From BOG-938 sp048498155 (GTDB lineage Bacteria; Pseudomonadota; Alphaproteobacteria; Caulobacterales; Caulobacteraceae): 14,020 nucleotides of DNA. Made by a program: the position numbers and the translations under genes. The stretch's first letter is position 1; every line of letters begins with the position of its first letter. Below the pieces are notes generated by a model. It saw only the letters and a list, made by a program, of their open reading frames with translations, was not told where the DNA came from and searched no databases. Where the stretch lies: the NCBI GenBank assembly GCA_048498155.1, contig JBEHYN010000053.1, forward strand, positions 1-14,020, in the 5' to 3' direction. Positions 1 to 7,392 of this stretch are shown piece after piece.

Positions 1-81
1 TTCGCCACGCGCTACGACAGACGAGCCATCCACTTCCTCGCCTTCATCCACCTCGCCGCCGCCATGCTTTGGATGCGGTGA
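1..81 (+). CDS. IS5-family transposase, C-terminal fragment (5' end outside window)
   Basis: Frame 1 is open from the first base to a TGA at 79-81 and encodes 26 residues, including FATRYDRRAIHFLAFIHL and ending LWMR. The pattern ATRYDK-x5-FLAxxHLAA...WLR is the familiar C-terminus of DDE transposases of the IS5 family, which is the basis for the call. The catalytic D, D and E residues lie upstream of the window, so activity cannot be judged. The gene points toward the flippase on the opposite strand, and the two stop codons are only 8 bp apart. Too little is visible to name an IS group. Confidence 0.7.
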   Translation, partial: FATRYDRRAIHFLAFIHLAAAMLWMR

Positions 82-98
82 ATGTCGATTCAGCCTAG
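1..98 (+). mobile_element. 3' end of an IS5-family insertion sequence
   Basis: The window opens inside an insertion sequence. The visible part is the transposase C-terminus (stop at 79-81) plus a short tail. A CTAG tetranucleotide at 95-98 is exactly where the reading frame of the neighbouring flippase loses family resemblance. Short TA or CTAG target duplications are known for some IS5-family groups, so I place the right end at about 95-98 (inference). The terminal inverted repeat cannot be confirmed because the left end lies outside the window. Confidence 0.6.
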
Positions 99-1139
99 GA
101 TTTGCAGGACGCCTGAGGCGCCCGAGAAGCGCGAACCGAAAGCGTAGTGGACCACCATCGGCGCCCCTAGGGCGACGACCGCTGCGGCCAGGCAGAAGAG
201 CGCGGCGCTTCCGGCCAGGACGATCCGCGCCAAACGGAAGGCTTTCCCACGGTCGGTGGTCAGCAGGACGGCGACCCGGGGCATCACGATGGCGCTGAGC
301 GGCCGATAGAGGGAGATCAGCGCCGAGGTTACCCGTTCCACGGCGCCGTAGAGCGCCGCCTGTACGGCTCCGGCCACCATGCCGAGGATGAAGACGGAGG
401 CGCTGGTGTAGATGGTGATGGCCGCGCGGGTGATGAACAGAGGAAAGCCGTCGCGCAGAGCCGCGAACACGCTCCACAGGGACATTGGCTTCGCCGGCGC
501 CTCGCGGAACATCAGCGCCGTTCCCAGGGCGACGGAAACCCACGCGCCGACCAATTGCATCGCCAGGGCGACGCTCACGTCAGCGGGCCTATGGACCATC
601 AGGGCGATGCCGACGAGGGCGGCGAGCGCGCCGCCTATCTCCAGCGACACCGCTGTGAGAATCTTGCGCACCCCCTGGAAGTACCAGAAGGCGGTGGCGC
701 CCTGTCCTATCCCCAGGACGATGGACAGAGCGATCAAGCCAGGCGCGGCTGCGAAGGTGGGATTCATCAGGCTTGCGCCCCAACCCACCAAGGCGGCCAC
801 CGGGGCGAGCAGCACTTTGGCGGCGGTGATCTTTGAGGCGATCTCGCCCCTTTCCCGCGAGGTCTTGGACAGGGCCACGTCGCGCGTGCCCGACAGGTTG
901 AAGCCGTATTCGACCACCACCGACAAGGTCAGCGCGAGAGAGTAGGCCGTGGCGTAAAGGCCAAAGCCGCCCAGCCCCAGGGTTCGCGTCAACAGCGGAT
1001 AAAGCAGAAGCGGAGACACGAACCGGAAGCAATAGCCCACATAGATCAGGGCGGAGTCCCGCACGAACTTGCTTTTGGCCGCAAGCCGAAGCGCCCGCCC
1101 CGCAAAGGCCATCGGTTCCCCCAGCGAGGCTTCCGTCAT
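90..1139 (-). CDS. Oligosaccharide/polysaccharide flippase (Wzx-like), C-terminus lost to IS insertion
   Basis: This is a membrane protein of 349 residues that resembles the Polysacc_synt/MATE-like flippases, which move lipid-linked oligosaccharides across the inner membrane. About nine to ten hydrophobic helices are visible, beginning with the family-like SALIYVGYCFRFVSPLLLYPLL. A charged cytoplasmic loop (TSRERGEIASKI) follows helix 2. Complete members usually have 12-14 helices and more than 400 residues. This one stops right after VLQILG, at the CTAG that borders the IS, and its TGA at 90-92 lies in IS-derived sequence, so the last helices are missing. The start is ATG at 1139, chosen because it overlaps the gumK stop as ATGA. 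A longer frame runs upstream to 1388 but only reads through gumK out of frame. The protein is probably non-functional; the missing 3' part may lie beyond the IS, outside the window. Confidence 0.8.
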   Translation of the reverse strand: MTEASLGEPMAFAGRALRLAAKSKFVRDSALIYVGYCFRFVSPLLLYPLLTRTLGLGGFGLYATAYSLALTLSVVVEYGFNLSGTRDVALSKTSRERGEIASKITAAKVLLAPVAALVGWGASLMNPTFAAAPGLIALSIVLGIGQGATAFWYFQGVRKILTAVSLEIGGALAALVGIALMVHRPADVSVALAMQLVGAWVSVALGTALMFREAPAKPMSLWSVFAALRDGFPLFITRAAITIYTSASVFILGMVAGAVQAALYGAVERVTSALISLYRPLSAIVMPRVAVLLTTDRGKAFRLARIVLAGSAALFCLAAAVVALGAPMVVHYAFGSRFSGASGVLQILG

Positions 1140-2308
1140 TGAGCGGCGCTCGCGACGCTCGGCCAGTCCAGCCTCGAGGGCTGTCCCGGCGGGTTGCGCA
1201 GGGCGCCTTCCGGATAGTTTTCCGGATGAAGAATCCGCTCGGTCACTTCGGCCCAGGACAGGGGCGCCGCCTCGGGCCCGCGCGCCGGCGCCGAGAGCGC
1301 CGCGCGGATGGCGTTCTGGATAGAGAGGTTGTCGCCCGGCTTGTAGCCGAAGCGAGAGAGCGAATGACCGACCGCAAAGTAGGGGCAAACCGAAGGTATG
1401 CCGAAGTATCCATACTGTATCAGCTTCATCGAAGTGTCTGATAAGTAGTACGGTGTCGACGCGTTTCTGTAAGGCGCAATCGCGAGATCAGCGTACTTGA
1501 TGTATGGTATGGTTTTTCGGTGGGGCATCTCCGGATAATGCACAACGCTTGACGGTAGCGCTGAGGCGCGTTTGCCAGAACCGATGACGTGAAAGGTTAT
1601 GCTCGGAAAAGCGTCCACGGCTCGGTGAAAAAAATCCGCATCGAACAGCATGGATCCCACGGACACGGCGTTCAATCCTGATTGGTAAGGAGATTCCACC
1701 TCGTCAACCTCGAGGGCGTCGATCCCATGCGGCACGTGGAAGACGTGAATGGGCGCGGGAATGGCGGTGGCCAGAAGCGGCGAGGGAACCCGAGCCCCGC
1801 TCACGGCCCCGGCATTGCGGCGGAAAGTCTCTGACAGATAGTGGGCGCACTTGATCGTCGTCAGATCGTCCGACGCTATGTAGATGATCCGCGCATTGGG
1901 GTTCCATACCTTCAGTTCGGACAAAAACAGCACCGGCAGTCCCGATTCCACAAGGATCACGGTGGCGCCTCTGGCCCAATCCTGCAGCACCTGAGGGGCG
2001 TGGTTGCGATACATCTCGAACATCAGCGCCTCCCCCCCGCGCAGGAAGGAAGCGCCGAGGTTGAACGGGTGGGTGATGGTCCGCCATAGGAAGCAGTCGA
2101 CGCCGTCGTGACGCCCCACTGCGTTTACGGGGATGTTCTGCCCAAGCCTGGGATCGCGTCCGCGCAGGTCGGTGAGCGGGCTGAATCCCAGCGAAAACAT
2201 CCGGGTGGTTCCGCGCTTGGCCAACTCGCGCGTGATGAAATGCATGTTCGCTTTTCGAGCCGACCTATAGTCGTGACCGCTCAGCACTAAGAAATTTTCG
2301 CTACTCAT
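1136..2308 (-). CDS. gumK: GumK-type beta-glucuronosyltransferase (GT70)
   Basis: This 390-residue protein matches Xanthomonas GumK along its whole length. GumK adds glucuronic acid from UDP-GlcA to the membrane-bound lipid-linked xanthan precursor on the cytoplasmic side. Conserved stretches include ANMHFITRELAKRGTTRMFS (20-38), GVDCFLWRTITHPFN (69-83) and IASDDLTTIK (144-153). The first Asp of the last stretch, D147, corresponds to the catalytic Asp157 of GumK. Further on are VGSMLFDADFF, HVIGSG, PEMPH (E260) and SMKLIQYGYFG (293-303), the GT-B donor site. I prefer ATG at 2308, with GGGA about 9 nt upstream, over TTG at 2323. Its 3' end overlaps the flippase start (ATGA), so the two are translationally coupled. 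Parts of it around 1380-1640 look richer in A+T than the flanking genes, which hints at acquisition. The exact acceptor sugar is not known. Confidence 0.88.
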   Translation of the reverse strand: MSSENFLVLSGHDYRSARKANMHFITRELAKRGTTRMFSLGFSPLTDLRGRDPRLGQNIPVNAVGRHDGVDCFLWRTITHPFNLGASFLRGGEALMFEMYRNHAPQVLQDWARGATVILVESGLPVLFLSELKVWNPNARIIYIASDDLTTIKCAHYLSETFRRNAGAVSGARVPSPLLATAIPAPIHVFHVPHGIDALEVDEVESPYQSGLNAVSVGSMLFDADFFHRAVDAFPSITFHVIGSGKRASALPSSVVHYPEMPHRKTIPYIKYADLAIAPYRNASTPYYLSDTSMKLIQYGYFGIPSVCPYFAVGHSLSRFGYKPGDNLSIQNAIRAALSAPARGPEAAPLSWAEVTERILHPENYPEGALRNPPGQPSRLDWPSVASAAQ

Positions 2309-2630
2309 CAGAACTAATCCCAACAGACGGATGCGGAATTCTTATGCTGCGGCGCCGCATCGCCCAGGCATCCGCCAAAAAGAACCGTTTCGGCTCGGTA
2401 GGCATGATCAAGGGTGTCGGCCACAAGGGCATCCTTTTACCGTCCGCCCGACCCTGTCTGATCGCATCGCGCCCTCAAAGCGTTGGCGGGGCGCTGGGGG
2501 CCGATTGTGTCGCGTCGCCCGAAAATCGCCCAGGCGCCTCCTGGTTTCGGCGCAGTCTTGCGCCACAACCAGCCGTCGAGTGCGTGAATTTCGCGGTTGA
2601 GGCGTGGCCTGCCGCGGGCAAAAACGGGCG

Positions 2631-2668
2631 AAAAATGCCGCAGCGCACCCTAAAAATGGTGCAGCGCA
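2631..2668 (+). repeat. Tandem 17-bp direct repeat AAAAATGNNGCAGCGCA, period 21 bp
   Basis: Two copies of AAAAATG-NN-GCAGCGCA lie at 2631-2647 and 2652-2668. They differ only in the two central bases (CC and GT). The 21-bp period is two helical turns, so a protein could bind both copies on the same DNA face. They sit 18 bp upstream of the SOS box in the comM upstream region. The second copy contains TGC-N3-GCA, which resembles sites described for the PHB regulator PhaR of alphaproteobacteria. That link is only suggestive. Confidence 0.55.
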
Positions 2669-2686
2669 GTCCAATTTCCCCGTTGT

Positions 2687-2701
2687 GTTCTATTTTTGTT
2701 C
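2687..2701 (+). promoter_or_regulatory. LexA-binding SOS box GTTC-N7-GTTC upstream of comM
   Basis: The sequence reads GTTC, TATTTTT, GTTC, which matches exactly the direct-repeat LexA site of alphaproteobacteria (GTTCN7GTTC, or GAACN7GAAC on the other strand). It ends 76 bp before the comM ATG, a position suited to blocking a promoter. The A+T-rich core falls where RNA polymerase contacts would be expected. I could not fix a good -10/-35 pair next to it. As far as I recall, comM has been reported among predicted alphaproteobacterial SOS genes, which fits. Confidence 0.75.
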
Positions 2702-2777
2702 TTGATCCGGGCCTGGGTATCTGCTGGGATTGTGCATAACTTATGTGTTCAACCGCACCTTGCCTGAGGCCCTCCGC

Positions 2778-4334
2778 ATGTTGGCCCGCTGCGTATCGAT
2801 TGCCTTTCAAGGCGTAGAGGCCCGGCGCGTGGACGTTGAGGCCCAACTCACCGGCGGGGAGGTCAAATTCTTCATCGTCGGTTTGGCCGACAAGGCGGTG
2901 ACAGAAAGCCGCGAGCGGGTGCGGGCGGCCTTCGCTGGCCTGGGCCTGGCCATGCCTAGTCGGCGCATCGTGGTCAATCTGGCCCCCGCCGATCTGCCCA
3001 AGGAGGGCAGTCATTACGACCTGCCCATCGCCCTGGCCCTGATGGCCTCCATGGGCGTGTTGCCGATCGACGCCCTGCAGGACTGGGCGGCGGTGGGCGA
3101 ACTGGGGCTGGACGGCCAGATCGCGCCGGTGACCGGCGCTTTGCCGGCCGCGATCGCCGCCGACGGCATGGGGCTCGGACTGATCTGCCCGGAGGCCAAC
3201 GGCGCCGAGGCGGCCTGGGCGGGCGGCGCGCGCATTCTCGCGCCGCGGTCTCTGATCGGAGTGGTCAATCACTTTCGGGGCTCACAGGTCATGCGTCCGC
3301 CCGAGCCCGGGCCGATGATCGAGGGGCCGGCGGCGGCGGACCTGCGCGACGTGCGCGGCCAGGATAGCGCCAAGCGAGCCTTGGAAATCGCCGCAGCCGG
3401 GGGCCACAACCTACTGTTCATCGGCCCTCCGGGCTCGGGCAAGTCGATGCTCGCTCAGCGCCTGCCGGGGCTATTGCCGCCCCTGTCCGCCCAGGAACTG
3501 CTTGAAACCTCCATGATCCAATCGGTGGCGGGCCTTATCGCGCGCGGCGCATTGACCCGCGCCCGGCCTTTTCGCGCGCCGCACCATTCCGCGAGCATGG
3601 CCGCTCTCACCGGCGGCGGGATCAAGGCCAAGCCGGGCGAGGTGTCCCTGGCTCATAACGGCGTGTTGTTCCTGGACGAATTGCCGGAATTCGCGCCCCA
3701 GGCCCTGGACAGTCTGCGCCAGCCCCTGGAGACGGGCGAAGTGGTGGTGGCCCGGGCCAACGCCCACATCCGCTATCCGGCGCGGGTTCAGTTGGTGGCC
3801 GCGATGAACCCCTGCAAATGCGGTCACGGGGGTCTGGGCCGCGGCGCCTGCGGCAAGGCCCCCCGCTGTCAACGCGACTACCAGCACAAGATATCCGGGC
3901 CCCTGCTGGACCGTATCGACCTACAGATCGAGGTTCCCGCCGTGTCGGCCGCCGATCTGGCCTTGCCCGCGCCATCCGAAGGTACGGCCGAGGCCGCCGC
4001 TCGCGTGGCCCGAGCCCGGGCCATTCAGGCCGAGCGGGCGCAACGGCTGGACTGCCCAAGCCTTAACTGTCGGCTGGAAGGCGACGCCCTTGCCGCCGCC
4101 GTGTCCTTAGACGCCTCGGCCCAGGCCCTGCTCACCCGCGCGGCCGAAGCGGGCGCCCTGACCGCCCGGGGCTGGGCCCGCACCTTGCGCCTTGCCCGCA
4201 CGATCGCCGACCTGGACGGAGCCGGGGGCGTGCGGCGAGTGAATGTGGCGGAGGCGCTGATCTATCGCCGCAGCCCGGTCGCCGATTTGGCCGGGACAAA
4301 CGATCCGCTTGCGCCTAAATCGAAGCACGCCTGA
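2778..4334 (+). CDS. comM: ComM/YifB-family AAA+ ATPase (Mg-chelatase-like branch-migration helicase)
   Basis: ComM is a hexameric AAA+ motor that drives branch migration, extending recombination of incoming single-stranded DNA during natural transformation. The family occurs widely, also in bacteria not known to be competent. This protein has 518 residues, close to the roughly 506 of E. coli YifB. Domains in order: an N-terminal ChlI-like domain (about 1-130, with VGLADKAVTESRERVRAAF and NLAPADLPKEGSHYDLPIAL), the AAA+ core with Walker A GPPGSGKS at 216-223 (K222) and Walker B VLFLDE with D300 and E301, a Cys-containing segment (NPCKCGHGG...CGKAPRC), the SGPLLDRID motif, and the Mg-chelatase C-terminal domain. 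The start is ATG 2778, with GAGG 8 nt upstream and the family-typical MLARCVSIAFQGVEA; an in-frame TTG at 2730 is less likely. An SOS box precedes it. Confidence 0.93.
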   Translation: MLARCVSIAFQGVEARRVDVEAQLTGGEVKFFIVGLADKAVTESRERVRAAFAGLGLAMPSRRIVVNLAPADLPKEGSHYDLPIALALMASMGVLPIDALQDWAAVGELGLDGQIAPVTGALPAAIAADGMGLGLICPEANGAEAAWAGGARILAPRSLIGVVNHFRGSQVMRPPEPGPMIEGPAAADLRDVRGQDSAKRALEIAAAGGHNLLFIGPPGSGKSMLAQRLPGLLPPLSAQELLETSMIQSVAGLIARGALTRARPFRAPHHSASMAALTGGGIKAKPGEVSLAHNGVLFLDELPEFAPQALDSLRQPLETGEVVVARANAHIRYPARVQLVAAMNPCKCGHGGLGRGACGKAPRCQRDYQHKISGPLLDRIDLQIEVPAVSAADLALPAPSEGTAEAAARVARARAIQAERAQRLDCPSLNCRLEGDALAAAVSLDASAQALLTRAAEAGALTARGWARTLRLARTIADLDGAGGVRRVNVAEALIYRRSPVADLAGTNDPLAPKSKHA

Positions 4335-4360
4335 ACGGTCTCAGGTCCCGCGGGGGGTGC

Positions 4361-5974
4361 ATGTCGACCGATGAGCACAGGGTAGTGCGCTTTATCACGG
4401 GCCTGCTGCTCGCTGCGGTCGCCTTTTTGGGCGTCGCCCATATCGCCTTTTTGCCCCCTTGGGAGGGGTTCGACGAAACCGCCCACTGGTCATACATCCA
4501 GGAGTTGTCCGACACAGGCCATGGGCCGCGCTACGGCGTGGACGGGCTTTCCGCGGACCTGGCGGCCTATCCGGGACCCATGGCCTACGGCGCCGCGCCG
4601 CCGTTCGAACAGATTGGCCGGCCGACCTATCGCAGCTACCGCCTGACCGGCGCGGGCCCGATCATTGGGACCCCAAGCCGCTACGTCAGCGACGGCGGGC
4701 GTAACTGGCAGGCCCAGCATCCGCCGATGTACTACGCACTGATGGCGCCGCTCTACCGCGCCTCGCACGCCCTGGGCTGGGTCGACCATCTGCTGGTCTT
4801 GCGTCTGGTCTCATTCGCCATGGCCTTCGCCGGGTTGAGCATCGGCGTCTTGGCTACTCTACGGTTCGCCGGCCCGGTCGGCCGTTGGACTGGACCGATC
4901 ATGGCTGCCTGGCCCTTCCTGTTTCCTCAGTTCTTTCCCGAGTTCGCCCGGTTGGGCAATGACAGCCTTTGCCTTCTGCTGGCCTCCTGCGCCTGGGCTA
5001 TGCTGCTGAGACTGCTCGGCGGGCAAGGCCGCTGGGCCACCGCCGCCATTTTGGGCGTGAGCCTGGGCCTGGGGCTGCTGACCAAGGCCTTTTTCCTGCC
5101 CATCGGCGCAGGAGTCGCGGCGATGCTCGCGGCCCATTGGTGGGCGACAGGGCGACGGCCTGCGACGCTCGTGCATGCCGCGCTGGCGGGCGGCGTGGCC
5201 TTGGCGATCGGCGCTTGGTGGTACATCAGCAAGGACCTGCAGACCGGCGACCTGACGGGCTCGGACGAATTCATCCGCTTCAACCAGGCTGGAGGCCTGG
5301 GCCGCTTGGCCCAGGGCGTCTCGCTGACGAATCTGGTCCGGGGCGTGGGGGTGCTCGGCGGCGCCTTTGTTTGGGCGGGAACATGGTCTCTCGCACGGCT
5401 GCCTGAAATTCTCCTTCTGCCGCCGATCCTGCTGCTGGGACTCACCCTATGGAGCTATCTGCGCGGACTGACCCCCGGCGATCTGATCGGTTGGGCGCCC
5501 CTCGCCTTGACCCTGCCGATGCTAGCCGGGCTGCTCTATCACCTGCTGGTGTGGGCCACGGGCGTCGGGGCGGTCACGCCGGGTTGGTATTTGCACATCC
5601 TGGCGGCGCCGCTAGGCCTGGCGGTGGCCAGGGGGTGGACCCGGCCTCGCGTACTCGGCGTTCTGAGCCTGCTCACGGTGCTCTATTCGGCGGCCGCCTG
5701 GGCCTTCCAGCTGTCTTTGTTCAGCGGATGCGCGGCCAAACTGGGCGCTGACAAGCATTACAACCTCGCCGGGGCCGGCTGCTTTGTCGATCTGCCCGTC
5801 CTGTCCGCCCTAGGCCATCCGCTCCTGGGGTTCGTCTGTCTGGCCGCAGGCGTGGTTTTGGCTGTCATCGCGGCGGCGCAGATCTTCGGGGCGGCCGGAC
5901 CGGGTAAGGCTGACTTTTTGTCCCTGTCGCGCCTGCGGGGCCTATTGAGCGCCCGGGCCGGCGCGCCCACCTAA
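4361..5974 (+). CDS. Polytopic membrane protein, probable GT-C-fold glycosyltransferase
   Basis: This 537-residue protein has roughly 12 hydrophobic helices. After the first helix, the presumed periplasmic loop reads LPPWEGFDETAHWSYIQ, with D38, E39 and H42. An acidic DE-type motif in the first outer loop is the hallmark of GT-C enzymes (PMT/ArnT/DUF2142-like), which move sugars from a polyprenyl-phosphate donor to lipids, proteins or glycans on the outer face. FARLGNDSLCLLLASCAWAM and the KAFFLP segment also resemble these families. The start ATG at 4361 follows a G-rich stretch (4352-4357). It lies 26 bp behind comM and may be co-transcribed with it. Donor, acceptor and biological role cannot be read from the sequence; a non-enzymatic integral membrane protein is the alternative. 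Confidence 0.7.
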   Translation: MSTDEHRVVRFITGLLLAAVAFLGVAHIAFLPPWEGFDETAHWSYIQELSDTGHGPRYGVDGLSADLAAYPGPMAYGAAPPFEQIGRPTYRSYRLTGAGPIIGTPSRYVSDGGRNWQAQHPPMYYALMAPLYRASHALGWVDHLLVLRLVSFAMAFAGLSIGVLATLRFAGPVGRWTGPIMAAWPFLFPQFFPEFARLGNDSLCLLLASCAWAMLLRLLGGQGRWATAAILGVSLGLGLLTKAFFLPIGAGVAAMLAAHWWATGRRPATLVHAALAGGVALAIGAWWYISKDLQTGDLTGSDEFIRFNQAGGLGRLAQGVSLTNLVRGVGVLGGAFVWAGTWSLARLPEILLLPPILLLGLTLWSYLRGLTPGDLIGWAPLALTLPMLAGLLYHLLVWATGVGAVTPGWYLHILAAPLGLAVARGWTRPRVLGVLSLLTVLYSAAAWAFQLSLFSGCAAKLGADKHYNLAGAGCFVDLPVLSALGHPLLGFVCLAAGVVLAVIAAAQIFGAAGPGKADFLSLSRLRGLLSARAGAPT

Positions 5975-6037
5975 AACCAATCCACCGCGCGCAGGCTTGT
6001 GCGCTCGCATTGTTTCCCCCGACAAGGATCGATCAAA

Positions 6038-6319
6038 ATGTCCGTTGAGCCCATCAAGTCCGAAGTTCGGCAACTCCTGGCGCAGGCCGATGAGAAGCTG
6101 AGGCGGGCCCAGCATCTGCATAGCCAGGGCTCGGAGTCCGAAAAAGTCACGGCGGCGGGTCAGCTTGTGTTCCTAAATCGCCAGAAGCAGGAACTGGAGG
6201 CGCGCATCGCGGAGCTCGAGCACTCAGACAATGGCGGCGGGGCGACAACGAGCCAATGGTTTAAGGAAGACTGGATGCTGCTGATGCAGCGGCTGGACGC
6301 CTTTATCGACGGACGCTGA
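6038..6319 (+). CDS. Small coiled-coil protein of unknown function (93 aa)
   Basis: I do not recognise this protein. It is 93 residues, charged and mostly helical, with heptad-like hydrophobics from about residue 5 to 62 (VRQLLAQADEKLRRAQHL, then LNRQKQELEARIAELE). A Gly-rich hinge (NGGGATTS) and a short amphipathic tail (WFKEDWMLLMQRLDAFIDG) follow. There is no signal peptide or membrane helix, so a soluble, probably oligomerising protein is likely. ATG 6038 is preferred because AAGGA lies 9 nt upstream (6024-6028); a GTG at 5999 would add 13 unremarkable residues. It is 63 bp downstream of the GT-C-like gene and converges with the beta-lactamase-like gene, with 2 bp between the two stops. 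Confidence 0.75.
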   Translation: MSVEPIKSEVRQLLAQADEKLRRAQHLHSQGSESEKVTAAGQLVFLNRQKQELEARIAELEHSDNGGGATTSQWFKEDWMLLMQRLDAFIDGR

Positions 6320-6321
6320 CG

Positions 6322-7392
6322 CTACTGCGCGCCGGTCTCGTCCACACCGTCATGCTGCGCCACGACGGCTCGCGCGACCTCGGCCATCAGCGTCTGACGG
6401 TCGGGGATGGGTTTGCGGGTCGCGGCGATCATCACCGCTACGGCGTAGGTCCGTCCGTCCGGCGCGGTGAGCAGTCCGACATCGTTGTAGCCGGTGGACT
6501 CGTCCGCCAAATCCTGGCCGGTGCCGGTCTTGTGGGCGATGTCCCATCCCGGCGCGATCCCCGCCTTCAGCCGCATCGGGCCGGTCTGCGCCATCTGCAG
6601 GATCTGCAAGAATCGGGCGGTGGAGGCGGGCGAGAGCAGCTCGCCCCGTTTCAGGCGGCTTAGGCCGCCGACCACGGCGATGGGCGAGGCGCCGTCGTCG
6701 GGGTCCGCCACATAGGCGTCCAGCTTGGCTTGACGTAGGGCGGGAGGCAGCTGATCGCGCGCGTCCCAAAAGGACCGGCCGAAGGAGTACTCAGCCCGCC
6801 ACTCCAGCCCGGCAATCTTCGCTTCAAGAAGGCTTTCCAGCCCGCCCGCCCGGATCGGTCCAAGCCGCCGACGGTCGATCAGCCGCCGCACGGCTCCGCT
6901 CGGCAGCTTGCGGATCAGAATGTCATTGGCGGCGTTGTCGCTTTGCGCGAGGGACCAGGCCAATAGACCATCGATGCTGGTGGCGTAGGCGTCGCCCTCC
7001 AGCATCTTCTGCATGGGCTGATTGAACACGCTCATGTCGGCCGAACGCACCACCACCGGGTCGGTCAGCCCTATTTGCCCCCGATCAGCGGCGTCGAACA
7101 CCGCAAGGGCCACCCAAAGCTTGGCGACGCTTTGCTGGGGATAGAGCGTGGTTCCGTCGTAGGCGGCGACCCACCCGTCCTGGACGTCCTCGACGGCCAA
7201 TCCCACCTTGCCGTCGAAATTCAGGGCCAGGGCCTCCAGGCGCTGGGATAGCTGTTCCGGCGCCGGGCCCCTTGGCCGCAGGGTAAGGTGGGCAGGCGGC
7301 TCCAAGTCCAGGCCGGCGCAGGCGCAGGCGCTGAGGATCAGGGCGCAGCCTAGGGCCACGGCCGCGCGTGCGCGGGGCGCCCGTCGTATCAG
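6322..7392 (-). CDS. Class A beta-lactamase-like serine hydrolase, predicted lipoprotein, probable CTG start
   Basis: This is a penicillin-binding-fold hydrolase of 356 residues. The active-site motifs are in family order: S88-V-A-K91 (SxxK), S151-D-N153 (SDN) and K288-T-G290 (KTG, followed by TGQ). I find no clear ExxxN omega-loop signature for the deacylating Glu166 of true class A lactamases; the region reads LEAKIAGLEWRAEYSFG. The activity could therefore be a peptidase, esterase or weak lactamase. The only ATG/GTG/TTG start is GTG 7359, which would cut away the signal-peptide n-region and has no ribosome binding site. Starting at CTG 7392 restores MIRRAPRARAAVALG-ALILSAC, a complete lipoprotein signal with lipobox cysteine 23. 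It also gives AAGG 7 nt upstream and a CTGA overlap with the preceding gene's stop. It is probably co-translated with that gene and anchored in the envelope. Confidence 0.85.
   Translation of the reverse strand: MIRRAPRARAAVALGCALILSACACAGLDLEPPAHLTLRPRGPAPEQLSQRLEALALNFDGKVGLAVEDVQDGWVAAYDGTTLYPQQSVAKLWVALAVFDAADRGQIGLTDPVVVRSADMSVFNQPMQKMLEGDAYATSIDGLLAWSLAQSDNAANDILIRKLPSGAVRRLIDRRRLGPIRAGGLESLLEAKIAGLEWRAEYSFGRSFWDARDQLPPALRQAKLDAYVADPDDGASPIAVVGGLSRLKRGELLSPASTARFLQILQMAQTGPMRLKAGIAPGWDIAHKTGTGQDLADESTGYNDVGLLTAPDGRTYAVAVMIAATRKPIPDRQTLMAEVARAVVAQHDGVDETGAQ

Larger units (their letters stand above)
2309..2777. other. Divergent intergenic regulatory region between gumK and comM
   Basis: These 469 bp lie between divergently transcribed genes. 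Short open frames exist on both strands (for example 2344-2739 plus and 2475-3272 minus). None has a convincing ribosome binding site or family resemblance, and the minus one runs far into comM antisense, so I do not call them. The right third is richer in A+T and holds a 17-bp direct repeat and an SOS box, listed separately. In 2309-2630 I see no clear element beyond room for a gumK promoter. Confidence 0.6.

Noticed and set aside
2475..3272. Minus-strand open frame of 265 codons overlapping the comM 5' half and its promoter
   Set aside because: It is antisense to well-conserved comM sequence, has Arg/Gln/Gly-rich composition, no ribosome binding site and no recognisable domain.
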